A stretch of 35,641 nt of DNA. It comes from Myxacorys chilensis ATA2-1-KO14 (GTDB lineage: Bacteria > Cyanobacteriota > Cyanobacteriia > Leptolyngbyales > Leptolyngbyaceae). This document shows positions 15,910 to 25,107 of this stretch, piece after piece. Position numbers and translations under genes: made by a program. The stretch is taken from NCBI GenBank assembly GCA_019359275.1, contig JAHHHP010000057.1:1-35641 (forward strand), written 5' to 3'. The notes below the pieces were generated by a model. That model was not told where the DNA came from. It did not search any database and saw only the letters and a program-made list of their open reading frames with translations. The stretch's first letter is position 1. The number at the start of each line of letters is the position of its first letter.

Positions 15910-16257
15910 ATGAGTAATGCTTCTAGAACTAGAAATCGTGCGTTTCTGCTGAGTGGATTGGGAATTGCACTACTAATTGCAGTATTTCTGTCGCCGTTTG
16001 CGAGCCAAGATCCCGATGGTCTCGATCGCGTGTCGCAAGATCAAGGCTTTGGGCATAAAGCATCGGAAGAACCCATCGCCCACAAGCTGCCGTTCTACCA
16101 GGTATTCGATGAATATGCGCTACGGGGTGTACCAGAGCAGGTGTCAACTCCAATCGCGGGCTTAGTTGGAACTTTGGCAACCTTTGGTCTGGCTTGGGTA
16201 GCAGGAAAGGCATTGATTCGGAACAAGCCTGAAGAGAGTGATGTGCAAGATAGATAA
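15910..16257 (+). CDS. PDGLE-domain membrane protein (CbiN/NikN-like)
   Basis: The 115-residue accessory subunit has two membrane segments (about 12–30 and 84–100). The signature DPDGLDRVSQDQGF sits just after the first helix; CbiN/NikN and PDGLE proteins share this feature and stimulate metal loading of CbiM/NikM. The loop between helices is extracytoplasmic. It lies 53 bp after cbiM, with a terminator immediately downstream. Confidence 0.85.
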   Translation: MSNASRTRNRAFLLSGLGIALLIAVFLSPFASQDPDGLDRVSQDQGFGHKASEEPIAHKLPFYQVFDEYALRGVPEQVSTPIAGLVGTLATFGLAWVAGKALIRNKPEESDVQDR

Positions 16258-16292
16258 GCTGATGGACGTTAAGGTTCTCTATCAGCTTTTTT
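16257..16292 (+). terminator. Terminator between the PDGLE gene and cbiQ
   Basis: AGCTGAT (16257–16263) and ATCAGCT (16281–16287) form a 7-bp stem followed by six T residues. The left arm begins at the last base of the stop codon. It would reduce read-through into cbiQ, which lies 206 bp further on. Confidence 0.7.
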
Positions 16293-16498
16293 AATGCGCT
16301 GCTAATCTCAGAGATGGTAATCACACATTAATCACACAGAGGAGTCTTGGCAAAGGCTTGTGCCTGCTGCTTTGTGTTTGCATGACAAGTGCGTAGATAA
16401 CTCCAAAAAACTTGTGTGGGAACTCCAACAGATTGCTCCTACAAATTCCATTCTAAAACCTGCCTCCGATCCAGCTTTACTTACCGCTCATTCCTTAA

Positions 16499-17269
16499 AT
16501 GCTTTTACATCTTGGAGCCGTCCTCCTCGCAACTGAAAGTCAGACGAACACGATTTGGACGCGGTTAACGGCGCGATCGCGGCTTTTATGCACGCTGCTC
16601 ATTGTGTTCGCAACAGCCCTTACTCCGAACGGGCGATGGTGGACGTGGGCAATGTATGCGATCGCGATCGCACTGCTCATTCTGATCAGCCGAGTCCCGT
16701 TACTGCCTCTATTGAAACGGGTTGCCGTCGAACTGGTATTTGTGAGTGTTGTGCTAATCGGCACATTATTTCGTCAGGGCGGAGACGTATTGTTTCAATG
16801 GGGATGGATACAGATCACAACTGAGGGTCTTACGGTTTTGGGTAGCGTTACCCTAAAAGCCTTTTTATCGCTGTTAACCGTAAACGTTCTAATTCTCACC
16901 ACATCGATTACAGCATTGCTTCATGCGTTGGCTGAACTGAGGACTCCGCCGTTGTTAGTCGCTATTTTTTCGTCTATGTACCGCTACATTAATGTTTTAG
17001 TAGATGAGTTCAATTCTATGCAAAGAGCGGCGCGATCGCGTAACCTCATGAGCGATCCGAGACGGCAACGTACTGTGATTGGAAATATGATCGGATCTTT
17101 ATTTATCCGAACCTATGAGCGAGGCGATCGCGTTCATCAAGCGATGTTAGCGCGGGGTTATTCAGGGCTGCCTCCCGTTGCAAAAATGCCTCAACCCTCG
17201 CGCCTTGATATTGCCCTTCTCACGCTCACTATTGTTATTTTATTGATTGGTCAAGCTATTTATCTGTAA
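16499..17269 (+). CDS. cbiQ: Cobalt/nickel ECF transporter transmembrane subunit CbiQ
   Basis: The 256-residue EcfT-type protein couples the metal-binding unit to the ATPase. About five to six hydrophobic segments are present. The coupling helices with Arg-containing short motifs are visible: QRAARSRNLM and, ~55 residues later, AMLARGYSG, the usual pair of Ala-Arg motifs that contact CbiO. The ATG has no clear Shine-Dalgarno; the 240-bp gap from the PDGLE gene and the terminator suggest its own promoter. cbiO begins 3 bp after its stop. Confidence 0.92.
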   Translation: MLLHLGAVLLATESQTNTIWTRLTARSRLLCTLLIVFATALTPNGRWWTWAMYAIAIALLILISRVPLLPLLKRVAVELVFVSVVLIGTLFRQGGDVLFQWGWIQITTEGLTVLGSVTLKAFLSLLTVNVLILTTSITALLHALAELRTPPLLVAIFSSMYRYINVLVDEFNSMQRAARSRNLMSDPRRQRTVIGNMIGSLFIRTYERGDRVHQAMLARGYSGLPPVAKMPQPSRLDIALLTLTIVILLIGQAIYL

Positions 17270-17272
17270 TTC

Positions 17273-18037
17273 ATGCATCATAATCCGATCACGATTTATA
17301 ACCTCAGCTATCGCTACACAGATGGCACACAAGCTTTAAACTCGATTAGTTTATCCATTCGAGCAACTGAGCGAGTAGCATTGGTGGGCGCAAACGGCTC
17401 AGGAAAATCAACGCTATTGATGCATTTTAATGGTTTAATTTCGCCCCAAGTGGGAGAAGTGGTCGTCGGAGAGTTGACAGTTGAGCCTCAAAATTTGAAG
17501 CAGATTCGTAACTTTGTCGGGTTAGTGTTTCAAAATCCCGACGATCAAATTTTTATGCCAACAGTTTGGGAAGATGTGTCCTTCGGGTTGCTCAACCAAG
17601 GCGTTCGAGGTGAAGAATTAGAACATCGAGCCGCTCACGCCTTGCGATCGGTAGAGCTTGATCCAGAACTTTTTGGGTCTCGAAACGCCACGGGGCTATC
17701 TGGAGGTGAGAAAAAACGAGTGGCGATCGCAGGGGTTCTGGCGATGCAGCCACAGGTGCTTGTGTTAGATGAACCCTCTGCCCAACTCGATCCGCGATCG
17801 CGGAGGCGATTAATTGAGTTGTTAGATTCATTGCCTCTGACACAACTGATTGCCACTCATGATTTAGATCTGGCGTTGGAATTGTGCGATCGCACCATCG
17901 TTCTTAGCGAAGGAGAAATTGTTTACGATGGCAATACACATCGCGTTATGAGCGATCCAGAATTGCTGGAAAGACATGCTTTAGAATCGCCGCTTAGCTA
18001 TAGCCGTCCCTATTGTCAGATCGAACATTCTCCTTAA
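17273..18037 (+). CDS. cbiO: Cobalt/nickel ECF transporter ATPase CbiO
   Basis: The 254-residue ATPase has Walker A GANGSGKST (39–47), the Q-loop segment VGLVFQNPDDQIFMPTVWEDV typical of ECF ATPases, signature LSGGEKKRVAIAG, Walker B VLVLDEPSAQLDP and switch His in IATHDLDLAL. It is the only ATPase in the locus and would act as a homodimer. HIP1 octamers lie within the gene. It ends about 140 bp before the M16 peptidase gene. Confidence 0.95.
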   Translation: MHHNPITIYNLSYRYTDGTQALNSISLSIRATERVALVGANGSGKSTLLMHFNGLISPQVGEVVVGELTVEPQNLKQIRNFVGLVFQNPDDQIFMPTVWEDVSFGLLNQGVRGEELEHRAAHALRSVELDPELFGSRNATGLSGGEKKRVAIAGVLAMQPQVLVLDEPSAQLDPRSRRRLIELLDSLPLTQLIATHDLDLALELCDRTIVLSEGEIVYDGNTHRVMSDPELLERHALESPLSYSRPYCQIEHSP

Positions 18038-18194
18038 TTCGCGATCGCCACTCTTCGATATAACTTCAGATAAAGTTAAATTACAGAACGGCTGTTAAAG
18101 CTTTTGAGTAGGCGCTACAGTGGAATTTGCACTCTATGCGGGGGTCTTCAGATCGAAGATTCCAATCCTCTCTTGAAAGGTGTTTCATCGTCTT

Positions 18195-20978
18195 ATGTCT
18201 TTTCTGACTTTTCTACGGCGATATCGTCTCTCTAGTTTACTATTTGCCCTCTGTTTCAGTGGAGTGCTACTAGCAGGAAACGTTTCCTTATTGCAAGCAG
18301 CCAATGCCGTTGAAGCTCCCATAACGGAATCAACCACAGCAACAGTCCGCAAAACCGTACTTCAAAATGGATTGACTGTTCTGACCAAAGAAGTGCCTAC
18401 TGCACCAGTTGTCACGGTGCAAGCTTGGTATCGGGTTGGGTCGCGCAACGAAGCGCCGGGGGTGAATGGCATTGCCCACCAACTTGAACATCTTATGTTT
18501 AAGGGCACGAAAGATCGCCCGATTCAGTTTGGTCGGTTGTTTAATGCGCTAGGTAGCCAATCCAACGCGTTCACCAGCTATGACCAAACCGCCTATTTTG
18601 GCACGGTCGAGCGCGATAAACTGCGATCGCTCCTTGCTCTGGAAGCCGATCGAATGCAGGGTGCGCTGATGACCGCAGATGCGCTGAAAAGTGAAAATCG
18701 TGTCGTGATTTCTGAGTTGCAAGGCTATGAAAATAGTCCAAGTTATCGCCTCAGCCGCGCGGTGATGAAAGCCGCAATGCCAACGTCTCCCTACGGTCTG
18801 CCTGTTGGCGGCACGAAAGCTGATGTTGAGAAATTCACGATCGAGCAAGTCCGGTCTTACTACCAAAATTATTACAGCCCCAACAATGCAACCCTGCTGA
18901 TCGTGGGTGACTTTCAAACTGAGCCGACCTTAAAAGCAGTTCAAGAACTGTTTGGCAAAGTGCCGAATCGTGGTAAAGCTGCCGAAGCGCCAACTCCTCA
19001 GAGCGCATTTAAGACGGACGGAGCAAGCTTAAACGCGACCCAGAAGTCTGCATCACCGATCGTGCTGCGTGAGCCAGGTAGTGCCCTTTTGATGCAAGCG
19101 GTTTACCCCTTACCAGATGCCAAGCACCCTGACGTACCTGCGCTGAACGTCCTCGATTCGATTTTGACGCAAGGACGCAGTTCTCGTTTCTATCAAACGT
19201 TAGTCGAAGGCGGACTTGCCAGCGACTATAGCGGGTATGCGGCCAACATGATCTCCGGCGGATGGTATCAACTCTCTGCTACCGCGACACCAGGGCAAGA
19301 GTTGGCTAAGCTCAGTCAGACGGTTGAAGCGGTGTTCGCCGATATTCGTAGCAAGGGAGTCACACCAGAAGAATTGAAACGTGCGAAAACTCAGTTGCGA
19401 TCGTACATTCTGCTGCGCAACCGGGATGTCACTAACCAAGCCTTTCAGCTTGGCGATGATCAGACAACTACAGGAGATTACCGTCGTACCGATCGCCTCT
19501 TAGCGGCGATCGACCAGATTACGGTTACCGATATCGAGCGCGTCGCAAAAACCTATTTTGCGCCTCAGAAGCTAACCTTAGGCTACTTTGAGCCGAGTAC
19601 GCTCGACCAAAAAGCAGGCGGCGCGGTGAATTCTGGACAAACGACGGAGCAGTTTAACGCGGGTCCGCCCGTTGATCCCTCTCAAGTTGCAAAGTATCTC
19701 CCTGCGACGACCCAACAGGCTAACCAACCTGCTCAAGCTTTGCCTGAGAAAGTTGTGCTTCCGAACGGCTTGCGGGTGCTGCTGCTCAAAGATTCGAGTA
19801 CCCCGACCGTATCGTTGAGTGCCCATGTATTTGCAGGGCAAGAGTTTGATACAACCACTAAAGCGGGTCTTGCTAAACTCACTGCTGAAAACTTAACGAA
19901 CGGCACGACAACTAAAGATGCGCTAACACTAGCGAAAACGCTAGAGGATCGCGGTATCAACTTTAGCGTCAGCGCTAACCGTGAAAGCGTGTTTATGAAT
20001 GGAAGTGCATTAGTTGAACATCTGCCGACTTTGATTCAGACAATGGCAGATGTATCGCAAAATGCATCGTTTCCAGACAAAGAACTGGAACTGAGCCGTC
20101 AACGGACACTGACCGCCTTAAAAGTGCAGTTGGACAACCCACAATACGTGGCGAGACAAGTTTTCCAGCAAACGGTTTATCCTGAAAATCATCCCTTCCA
20201 CAGCTTCCCAACAGAGGCAAGTTTGAAGGCGATTGCACGTCAGGATGTAGTGAAATTTTACAAGTCGCACTATCGTCCTGATAGGACCATTATTTCCTTC
20301 GTTGGCGATTTTGACCCAACGCAGGTAAAGACGCTATTGCAACAAGAACTAGGAGGCTGGAAAGTAGAAGGTAAAGCCCCTACTCTGGTATTCCCAAGCG
20401 TTACTCAACCCACGCAAGTCGTGCGGCGCTATCAGGGCATTCCGGGTAAAACTCAGTCAGTGACGTTGATCGGAAATGTGGGGATCAATCGTCAAGATCC
20501 ACGGTTCTATAATGCCTCTGTGATGAACCAAATTTTGGGAGGCGACACGCTATCAAGCCGATTGGGAGGAGAAGTGCGCGATCGCCAAGGTTTGACCTAC
20601 GGCATCTACAGCTACTTCCAAGCGGGGAATCGGCAAGGCCCATTCTTGGTGTCGATGCAAACCGCGCCGGAAGATGCCGATAAAGCGATCGCAAGTACGC
20701 TGAAGTTGTTAGACGAATTCCGCAACCAGGGCATTAACACCGCAGAATTAACGACTGCTCAGCGATCGCTCACTAGTGGCTATCCGGTTGACCTAGCAAA
20801 TCCAGATAGTTTGGCAAGCGCAATTCTGCTCAATGAAGTCTACGGTTTGAATGTGTCAGAGTTGCGCCGGTATCCGAAACAAATTGAAGGGGTGACTCAA
20901 GCGCAAGTCAATCAAGCGGCTCAAGACCTGCTGAATCCCGATAAAATCGTAGTTGTTACCGCTGGACCGCCAAAATAA
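18195..20978 (+). CDS. Exported M16 family zinc metallopeptidase, fused two-domain form
   Basis: About 927 residues; the frame is open from a GTG at 18180 but the ATG at 18195 has GAAAGG upstream and gives a normal signal peptide (RRYRLSSLLFALCFSGVLLAG, cleavage near QAANA). The first half carries the inverted zinc motif HQLEH (95–99) and the downstream Glu region ENRVVISEL, and so is the catalytic half. The second half lacks HxxEH but keeps the Arg/Tyr segment SSRLGGEVRDRQGLTYG that completes the active site in M16B pairs. A single chain thus replaces the two adjacent genes seen in many bacteria. It likely degrades peptides in the periplasm. A Gln/Pro-rich linker joins the halves. Confidence 0.93.
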   Translation: MSFLTFLRRYRLSSLLFALCFSGVLLAGNVSLLQAANAVEAPITESTTATVRKTVLQNGLTVLTKEVPTAPVVTVQAWYRVGSRNEAPGVNGIAHQLEHLMFKGTKDRPIQFGRLFNALGSQSNAFTSYDQTAYFGTVERDKLRSLLALEADRMQGALMTADALKSENRVVISELQGYENSPSYRLSRAVMKAAMPTSPYGLPVGGTKADVEKFTIEQVRSYYQNYYSPNNATLLIVGDFQTEPTLKAVQELFGKVPNRGKAAEAPTPQSAFKTDGASLNATQKSASPIVLREPGSALLMQAVYPLPDAKHPDVPALNVLDSILTQGRSSRFYQTLVEGGLASDYSGYAANMISGGWYQLSATATPGQELAKLSQTVEAVFADIRSKGVTPEELKRAKTQLRSYILLRNRDVTNQAFQLGDDQTTTGDYRRTDRLLAAIDQITVTDIERVAKTYFAPQKLTLGYFEPSTLDQKAGGAVNSGQTTEQFNAGPPVDPSQVAKYLPATTQQANQPAQALPEKVVLPNGLRVLLLKDSSTPTVSLSAHVFAGQEFDTTTKAGLAKLTAENLTNGTTTKDALTLAKTLEDRGINFSVSANRESVFMNGSALVEHLPTLIQTMADVSQNASFPDKELELSRQRTLTALKVQLDNPQYVARQVFQQTVYPENHPFHSFPTEASLKAIARQDVVKFYKSHYRPDRTIISFVGDFDPTQVKTLLQQELGGWKVEGKAPTLVFPSVTQPTQVVRRYQGIPGKTQSVTLIGNVGINRQDPRFYNASVMNQILGGDTLSSRLGGEVRDRQGLTYGIYSYFQAGNRQGPFLVSMQTAPEDADKAIASTLKLLDEFRNQGINTAELTTAQRSLTSGYPVDLANPDSLASAILLNEVYGLNVSELRRYPKQIEGVTQAQVNQAAQDLLNPDKIVVVTAGPPK

Positions 20979-21010
20979 TGCGTCATTTAGGTCATTGAGG
21001 CATTTAGGCA

Positions 21011-21087
21011 AGATAAGGTGCGATTATTGGCAAAGCACAACTCCGGAACAACCGCTTAGAGCTTTTCAATAATCGCACCTATCTTTT
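21011..21087 (+). terminator. Large inverted repeat after the M16 gene, probable terminator
   Basis: AGGTGCGATTATTG (21016–21029) is perfectly complementary to CAATAATCGCACCT (21067–21080); AGAT/ATCT extends the stem past one bulged A. The loop is 37 nt and TTTTC follows the right arm. It could be a terminator for the peptidase or a small mobile inverted-repeat unit. Confidence 0.5.
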
Positions 21088-21334
21088 CAGGTAGTTGCTT
21101 TTGGAGGATTTCAAGTCATTTTCAGACCGAAGGAATACAAACAAGACACGAACCTCATTTGAACATTACTATTCAATTGCTTAAACACACAACCGATTTG
21201 AGTTTGATATATTGACCCATATTTGTTCCTGCTCAACTTGATCTATAAACCGATCGACTTGCAACAATCATGAAGGTGCTAATCCAGAGCGTGAGAATAA
21301 ATTGTGCAACCTAAGTTCCAATGTCACCTTGCAC

Positions 21335-21882
21335 CTAGAACAACATCACTTCACCGCTAAGAAGAATCCGCATAGCAAAGGTTTCAATATAATGAGGAAG
21401 TCTTTGTTGCCACGAACCATACATGTCTTTGACACCAAACTTTAATGCTAGTGAATAAATTTTAATGGTTCTTACGAACATGCCAACGATGACATAACCA
21501 AACTTGTGAACGGTGTGAACTGGAACACGCTAGTAGTGAGAAAATTCCATCATGGCAGTAAACACATTTTTCTTACTATCAACTTCACGCTAACTGAAGG
21601 GATGATGCATAAGGTGTGATCATTTACGACAAATGCCATTGATACATAGCTGATATCGAAAACGTTAGTGAACAATTTATTCAAACCAATCTGGGGTCGA
21701 TGAATGAGATAATGCCCTGCTCCTGAAAGCGAAATCCTGATGAGCGCCATGAGTGGAACAAACAGATACAGAGGCATATACTGAGCATGAGTTAATTGCA
21801 ACACTTGAACAGCCGCATAGGAAATCAGTAATAGAATCGTGGCGGCATCAAATATAGAATTCATTTGAGCCACTTTCTTCAT
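21335..21882 (-). pseudogene. Decayed histidine-rich membrane protein gene (di-iron hydroxylase/desaturase-like)
   Basis: The first ~90 codons from an ATG at 21882 read as a membrane protein (ILLLISYAAVQVLQL) with GHYLIHRPQ and end in VVNDHT. There the frame breaks: adding one base near 21611 continues as LMHHPFS, then REVDSKKNVFTAMMEFSHY and RVPVHTVHKFGYV, with TAG stops at 21590–21592 and 21530–21532. Joined, the frames show HYLIH (HxxxH), HTLMHH (HxxxHH) and a later His-rich stretch, the layout of integral-membrane di-iron enzymes such as fatty-acid hydroxylases. The family call is inference. One frameshift plus two stops in an otherwise protein-like sequence argue strongly for a pseudogene. 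Confidence 0.6.
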
Positions 21883-22022
21883 TTGAGAAAAAGGAGCTTA
21901 TGCAAAATGAGGGATAACTGAATTAGAACTTATGTGTGAATTGCGATCGCGCGTCTAACATAACGCTGTCGCTCGCCTCCTCCAAGGCAAGCATCGAGCC
22001 GCAGACCCCAGAAAAAACCATT

Positions 22023-22078
22023 AAAAAAGACATCAGAGGCACGTTCCAAAGCAAACTGGAAACGCTCTAATGTCTGAA
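22023..22078 (-). terminator. Terminator of the DsbA-like/PPC-domain operon
   Basis: Minus-strand arms AGACATTAGAGCGTTTCC and GGAACGTGCCTCTGATGTCT pair imperfectly over about 17 bp and are followed by TTTTTT. It lies about 55 nt beyond the PPC-protein stop codon. Confidence 0.75.
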
Positions 22079-22132
22079 TCTAGTTAAAAATAATGAATTC
22101 GTGAGGTACACGAACCGACGAGAAACGTCCCT

Positions 22133-22582
22133 TTAATTGACTGGTTTTAGCTTCGTAAGTTTCAGTTTAAAAGGCCCGCCTGTCGTTTCCCCGAACGCTT
22201 TGACCCGAATGATGTAATCTCCAGTTTTTGCGATGCGGGTAAACAGCAGCGAATTGGTTGTGCCATCTAAACCATCATCATTTTCAGCCACCGTCGAGCC
22301 TTGCTTGGTCATCAGCGTCACGATCGTATCAAAGGTGTTGGAGACGAGATCCACCGAAATTTGATCGCCTGTTTGCAGTTGAATCGCGTAATCCCGCGCA
22401 AAGTTTCCTTGACCTGTAGGAATATCGGATTCTGACAAGCGATCGCTGATCTCTTGCCCCGATGTCAGAGGAATGGGCGCATAAATTCGGCTTTGAGCAG
22501 GTTTTGACGGTTGAGCCTGGGCAGGCAACAGAACTAAAGCGGGTAGAACAGACAGTAAAGCAGTCAGTCGTTTCATGATCAT
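22133..22582 (-). CDS. Exported PPC-domain protein
   Basis: About 149 residues from an ATG at 22582 (another two codons later); the longer open frame from 22669 overlaps the upstream gene and is unlikely. A signal peptide is clear (MKRLTALLSVLPALVLLPAQAQ). The mature part resembles a bacterial pre-peptidase C-terminal (PPC) domain: LQTGDQISVDLVSNTFDTIVTL, then a D-D-G-rich turn and GDYIIRVKAFG near the end. Such domains are beta-sandwiches usually attached to secreted proteases; here it stands alone. It starts 20 bp after the DsbA-like gene and shares its transcript. Confidence 0.75.
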   Translation of the reverse strand: MIMKRLTALLSVLPALVLLPAQAQPSKPAQSRIYAPIPLTSGQEISDRLSESDIPTGQGNFARDYAIQLQTGDQISVDLVSNTFDTIVTLMTKQGSTVAENDDGLDGTTNSLLFTRIAKTGDYIIRVKAFGETTGGPFKLKLTKLKPVN

Positions 22583-22601
22583 CGTCTTCGCTCGGTGAGT
22601 C

Positions 22602-23357
22602 TTATTGGGTTGAAACAAGGGTAGCTTCGAGATCGGATAGCTCGACTGCCCCAGAGAACGTTCGCCCATTCATAACAAAGAACGGTGTGCCTTCGATCCC
22701 CAGTTTTTCGGCCAGATCAACATCGGTCGCGATCGCGGCAGCCGCGGTTTGACTTGTGCGATCGCGATTAAATCGATCGACATCCAAGCCTAACCCCTTA
22801 GCCGTCTCCAGGTAGAATGCTTCACCCATTCTCTTCTGACCCTCAAACAGCGCATCGTGAAACTCCCAAAACTTTCCTTGCTCTCCGGCTGCCCAGGCTG
22901 CTTTAGCGGCAGGCAACGCCTGATCATGAATACCCGTCAGGGGGAAGTTTTTGTAGGTTAACGTTACTTCACTGCTGTGTTTCTCCACAAATTCTCTTAG
23001 CGTTTTGGAAGCGGAGGCACAGTAGGGACACTGAAAATCGGAAAACTCAACCAAAACGGCTTTCCCTTGCTTTGCTCCTTTGGTTGGAGATTTTCCAATT
23101 ACCGCTTTTGGATTTCGTTGTAAATTTTGTATAAAAGACTGTTGTATTTTACGTTGTTCATCCTGTTGCTGCTTTTGATAGGCTTGCACAGATTCTATGA
23201 TGACTTCCGGATGCGCCCGAATAATTTGCAGCACTTGTTCCTCTTGAGGAGTGGTCACGTTAGCGGCTCTGACCAAACCCGGCCAACTCAACAATGCCAA
23301 ACTAATCAACACTAGTCCTGCCCATGCTAGTGCGGTCCATTGTTTGATTCTCTTCAT
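22602..23357 (-). CDS. Exported DsbA-family thiol-disulfide oxidoreductase
   Basis: 251 residues from the ATG at 23357, chosen because a signal peptide starts there (MKRIKQWTALAWAGLVLISLALLSW, cleavage near VRAA); the open frame reaches back to 23456. After a Gln-rich helix the thioredoxin-fold domain begins with VLVEFSDFQCPYC, giving the redox pair C110-P-Y-C113. The helical insertion and the cis-Pro loop GIEGTPFFVMNG are present. It resembles the DsbA/BdbD-like branch that oxidises or isomerises disulfides in the periplasm. Divergent from gatA. Confidence 0.88.
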   Translation of the reverse strand: MKRIKQWTALAWAGLVLISLALLSWPGLVRAANVTTPQEEQVLQIIRAHPEVIIESVQAYQKQQQDEQRKIQQSFIQNLQRNPKAVIGKSPTKGAKQGKAVLVEFSDFQCPYCASASKTLREFVEKHSSEVTLTYKNFPLTGIHDQALPAAKAAWAAGEQGKFWEFHDALFEGQKRMGEAFYLETAKGLGLDVDRFNRDRTSQTAAAAIATDVDLAEKLGIEGTPFFVMNGRTFSGAVELSDLEATLVSTQ

Positions 23358-23519
23358 CGTCTCAACCTTGGTCGCGCGTGGTGCATTTGAAATATAGCTC
23401 AAATCAGGAAAGGGAGTGTGCTGGAACAAGTTGAGCCGCGAGAAAAATAACTCCATACCCTATACTCCAACCCGTATACTGTTACTTTGAGAACGCGCTA
23501 AACAGAAAGAGGGCAGTGT

Positions 23520-24968
23520 ATGGCATCCATTCGCGAGTTGCATCAACAACTTCTTCGCAAAGAACGATCGGCTGTGGAAATCGCTCAAGAGTCACTGAAT
23601 CAGATTGACGCCTTGGAGCCAAAGTTGCACAGTTTTTTGCACATCACTCGCGATCGCGCCTTAGAGCAAGCCAACCAAGTAGACGCTAAACTCGCTGCCG
23701 GAGAAGAAATTGGGCTGTTGGCCGGGATTCCGATTGGCATCAAAGACAACCTCTGCACGCAAGGCATCCCAACAACGTGCGCCTCTAAAATTTTGCAAAA
23801 CTTCGTCCCACCCTATGAATCTACAGTGACGCAGAAGCTCCGAGATGCAGGGGCAGTGATGGTGGGCAAAACCAATCTTGATGAGTTTGCGATGGGCGGT
23901 TCGACAGAAACCTCTGCCTTTGAAAAAACGGCCAATCCGTGGGATACGGCACGGGTTCCAGGCGGTTCATCCGGCGGATCGGCCGCGGCGGTGGCAGGCG
24001 GAGAATGCGTCGTGTCGCTCGGCTCGGATACAGGCGGCTCGATTCGTCAGCCTGCGTCGTTTTGCGGCATTGTGGGCATGAAGCCGACCTATGGCTTGGT
24101 GTCGCGCTATGGCCTAGTAGCGTTTGCGTCATCGCTTGATCAGATCGGTCCGTTTGGACGATCGGTCGAAGATTCAGCAATTTTGTTAAGTGCGATCGCA
24201 GGCTACGATCCCAAGGATTCCACCAGCTTAAAAGTCGAAATCCCGGACTATACCCAGTTTCTCATCCCCGACCTGAAAGGAAAGAAAGTCGGCATTATTA
24301 CAGAAACCTTTGGCGAAGGGCTTGATCCGGACGTGGAGAAAGCGGTGAGAGCTGCGATCGAGCAGTTAAAGGCGCTTGGTGCAGAAGTTCGAGAAATCTC
24401 CTGTCCTCGTTTCCGCTACGGAATTGCTGCCTACTACATCATCGCGCCGTCTGAAGCCTCGGCAAATCTGGCGCGATATGACGGGGTGAGGTACGGCAAG
24501 CGCATCGAAAATGCTGAAGACTTGATGGACATGTATACTCGCACCCGTGCAGAAGGTTTTGGCGCAGAAGTCAAGCGCCGCATCATGATTGGAACTTATG
24601 CGCTTTCAGCCGGATATTACGATGCGTACTATATTAAAGCTCAGAAAGTCCGAACGTTGATCAAGCAGGATTTTGAGAACGCCTTTGAAAGTGTAGATGT
24701 GTTAGTGTCTCCAACTGCGCCCACGACTGCCTTTAAAATTGGGGATAAATCTGCCGATCCGCTCAGCATGTATCTCATCGATTTGATGACGATTCCGGTG
24801 AATCTAGCAGGTCTACCCGGAATGAGTGTTCCCTGTGGATTCGACTCGCAGGGACTGCCGATCGGCTTACAAATTGTTGGCAATGTGTTGCGCGAAGACC
24901 AAGTGCTTCAGGTTGCCTATGCCTATGAGCAGGCAACGGAATGGCACAAGCGGGTTCCACAGCTTTAG
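23520..24968 (+). CDS. gatA: Glu-tRNA(Gln)/Asp-tRNA(Asn) amidotransferase subunit A
   Basis: Liberates ammonia from glutamine and, with GatB and GatC, converts Glu-tRNA(Gln) to Gln-tRNA(Gln). The 482-residue amidase has the Ser-cisSer-Lys triad: Lys75 in GIKDN, Ser150 in GGSSGGSAAAVAGG and Ser174 in GSDTGGSIRQPAS. Length is standard. GAGGG precedes the ATG. gatB and gatC are not in the window, as in most cyanobacteria where the genes are scattered. Confidence 0.97.
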   Translation: MASIRELHQQLLRKERSAVEIAQESLNQIDALEPKLHSFLHITRDRALEQANQVDAKLAAGEEIGLLAGIPIGIKDNLCTQGIPTTCASKILQNFVPPYESTVTQKLRDAGAVMVGKTNLDEFAMGGSTETSAFEKTANPWDTARVPGGSSGGSAAAVAGGECVVSLGSDTGGSIRQPASFCGIVGMKPTYGLVSRYGLVAFASSLDQIGPFGRSVEDSAILLSAIAGYDPKDSTSLKVEIPDYTQFLIPDLKGKKVGIITETFGEGLDPDVEKAVRAAIEQLKALGAEVREISCPRFRYGIAAYYIIAPSEASANLARYDGVRYGKRIENAEDLMDMYTRTRAEGFGAEVKRRIMIGTYALSAGYYDAYYIKAQKVRTLIKQDFENAFESVDVLVSPTAPTTAFKIGDKSADPLSMYLIDLMTIPVNLAGLPGMSVPCGFDSQGLPIGLQIVGNVLREDQVLQVAYAYEQATEWHKRVPQL

Positions 24969-25028
24969 CTCGATCAGCGCAGAGCGCTGCTCCAGCATCT
25001 AACTCCAAGGAACCGCATCTAATGATCT

Positions 25029-25054
25029 GATTAGATTGATTAGATCGATCTAAT
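25029..25054 (+). promoter_or_regulatory. ATTAGAT repeats and 16-bp palindrome upstream of the LtrA gene
   Basis: GATTAGATT and GATTAGATC stand in tandem, and ATTAGATCGATCTAAT (25039–25054) is a perfect palindrome 54 bp before the LtrA start. This layout suits a dimeric repressor operator controlling the LtrA–MFS pair. The regulator is unknown. Confidence 0.4.
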
Positions 25055-25107
25055 GAACAGAGAGACGGCAGAACGATAACAGCAGTTAATCCCCAAGGGA
25101 CTGTCCT

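Noticed and set aside
17592..17856. Minus-strand frames opposite cbiO
   Set aside because: Shadows of the ATPase gene.
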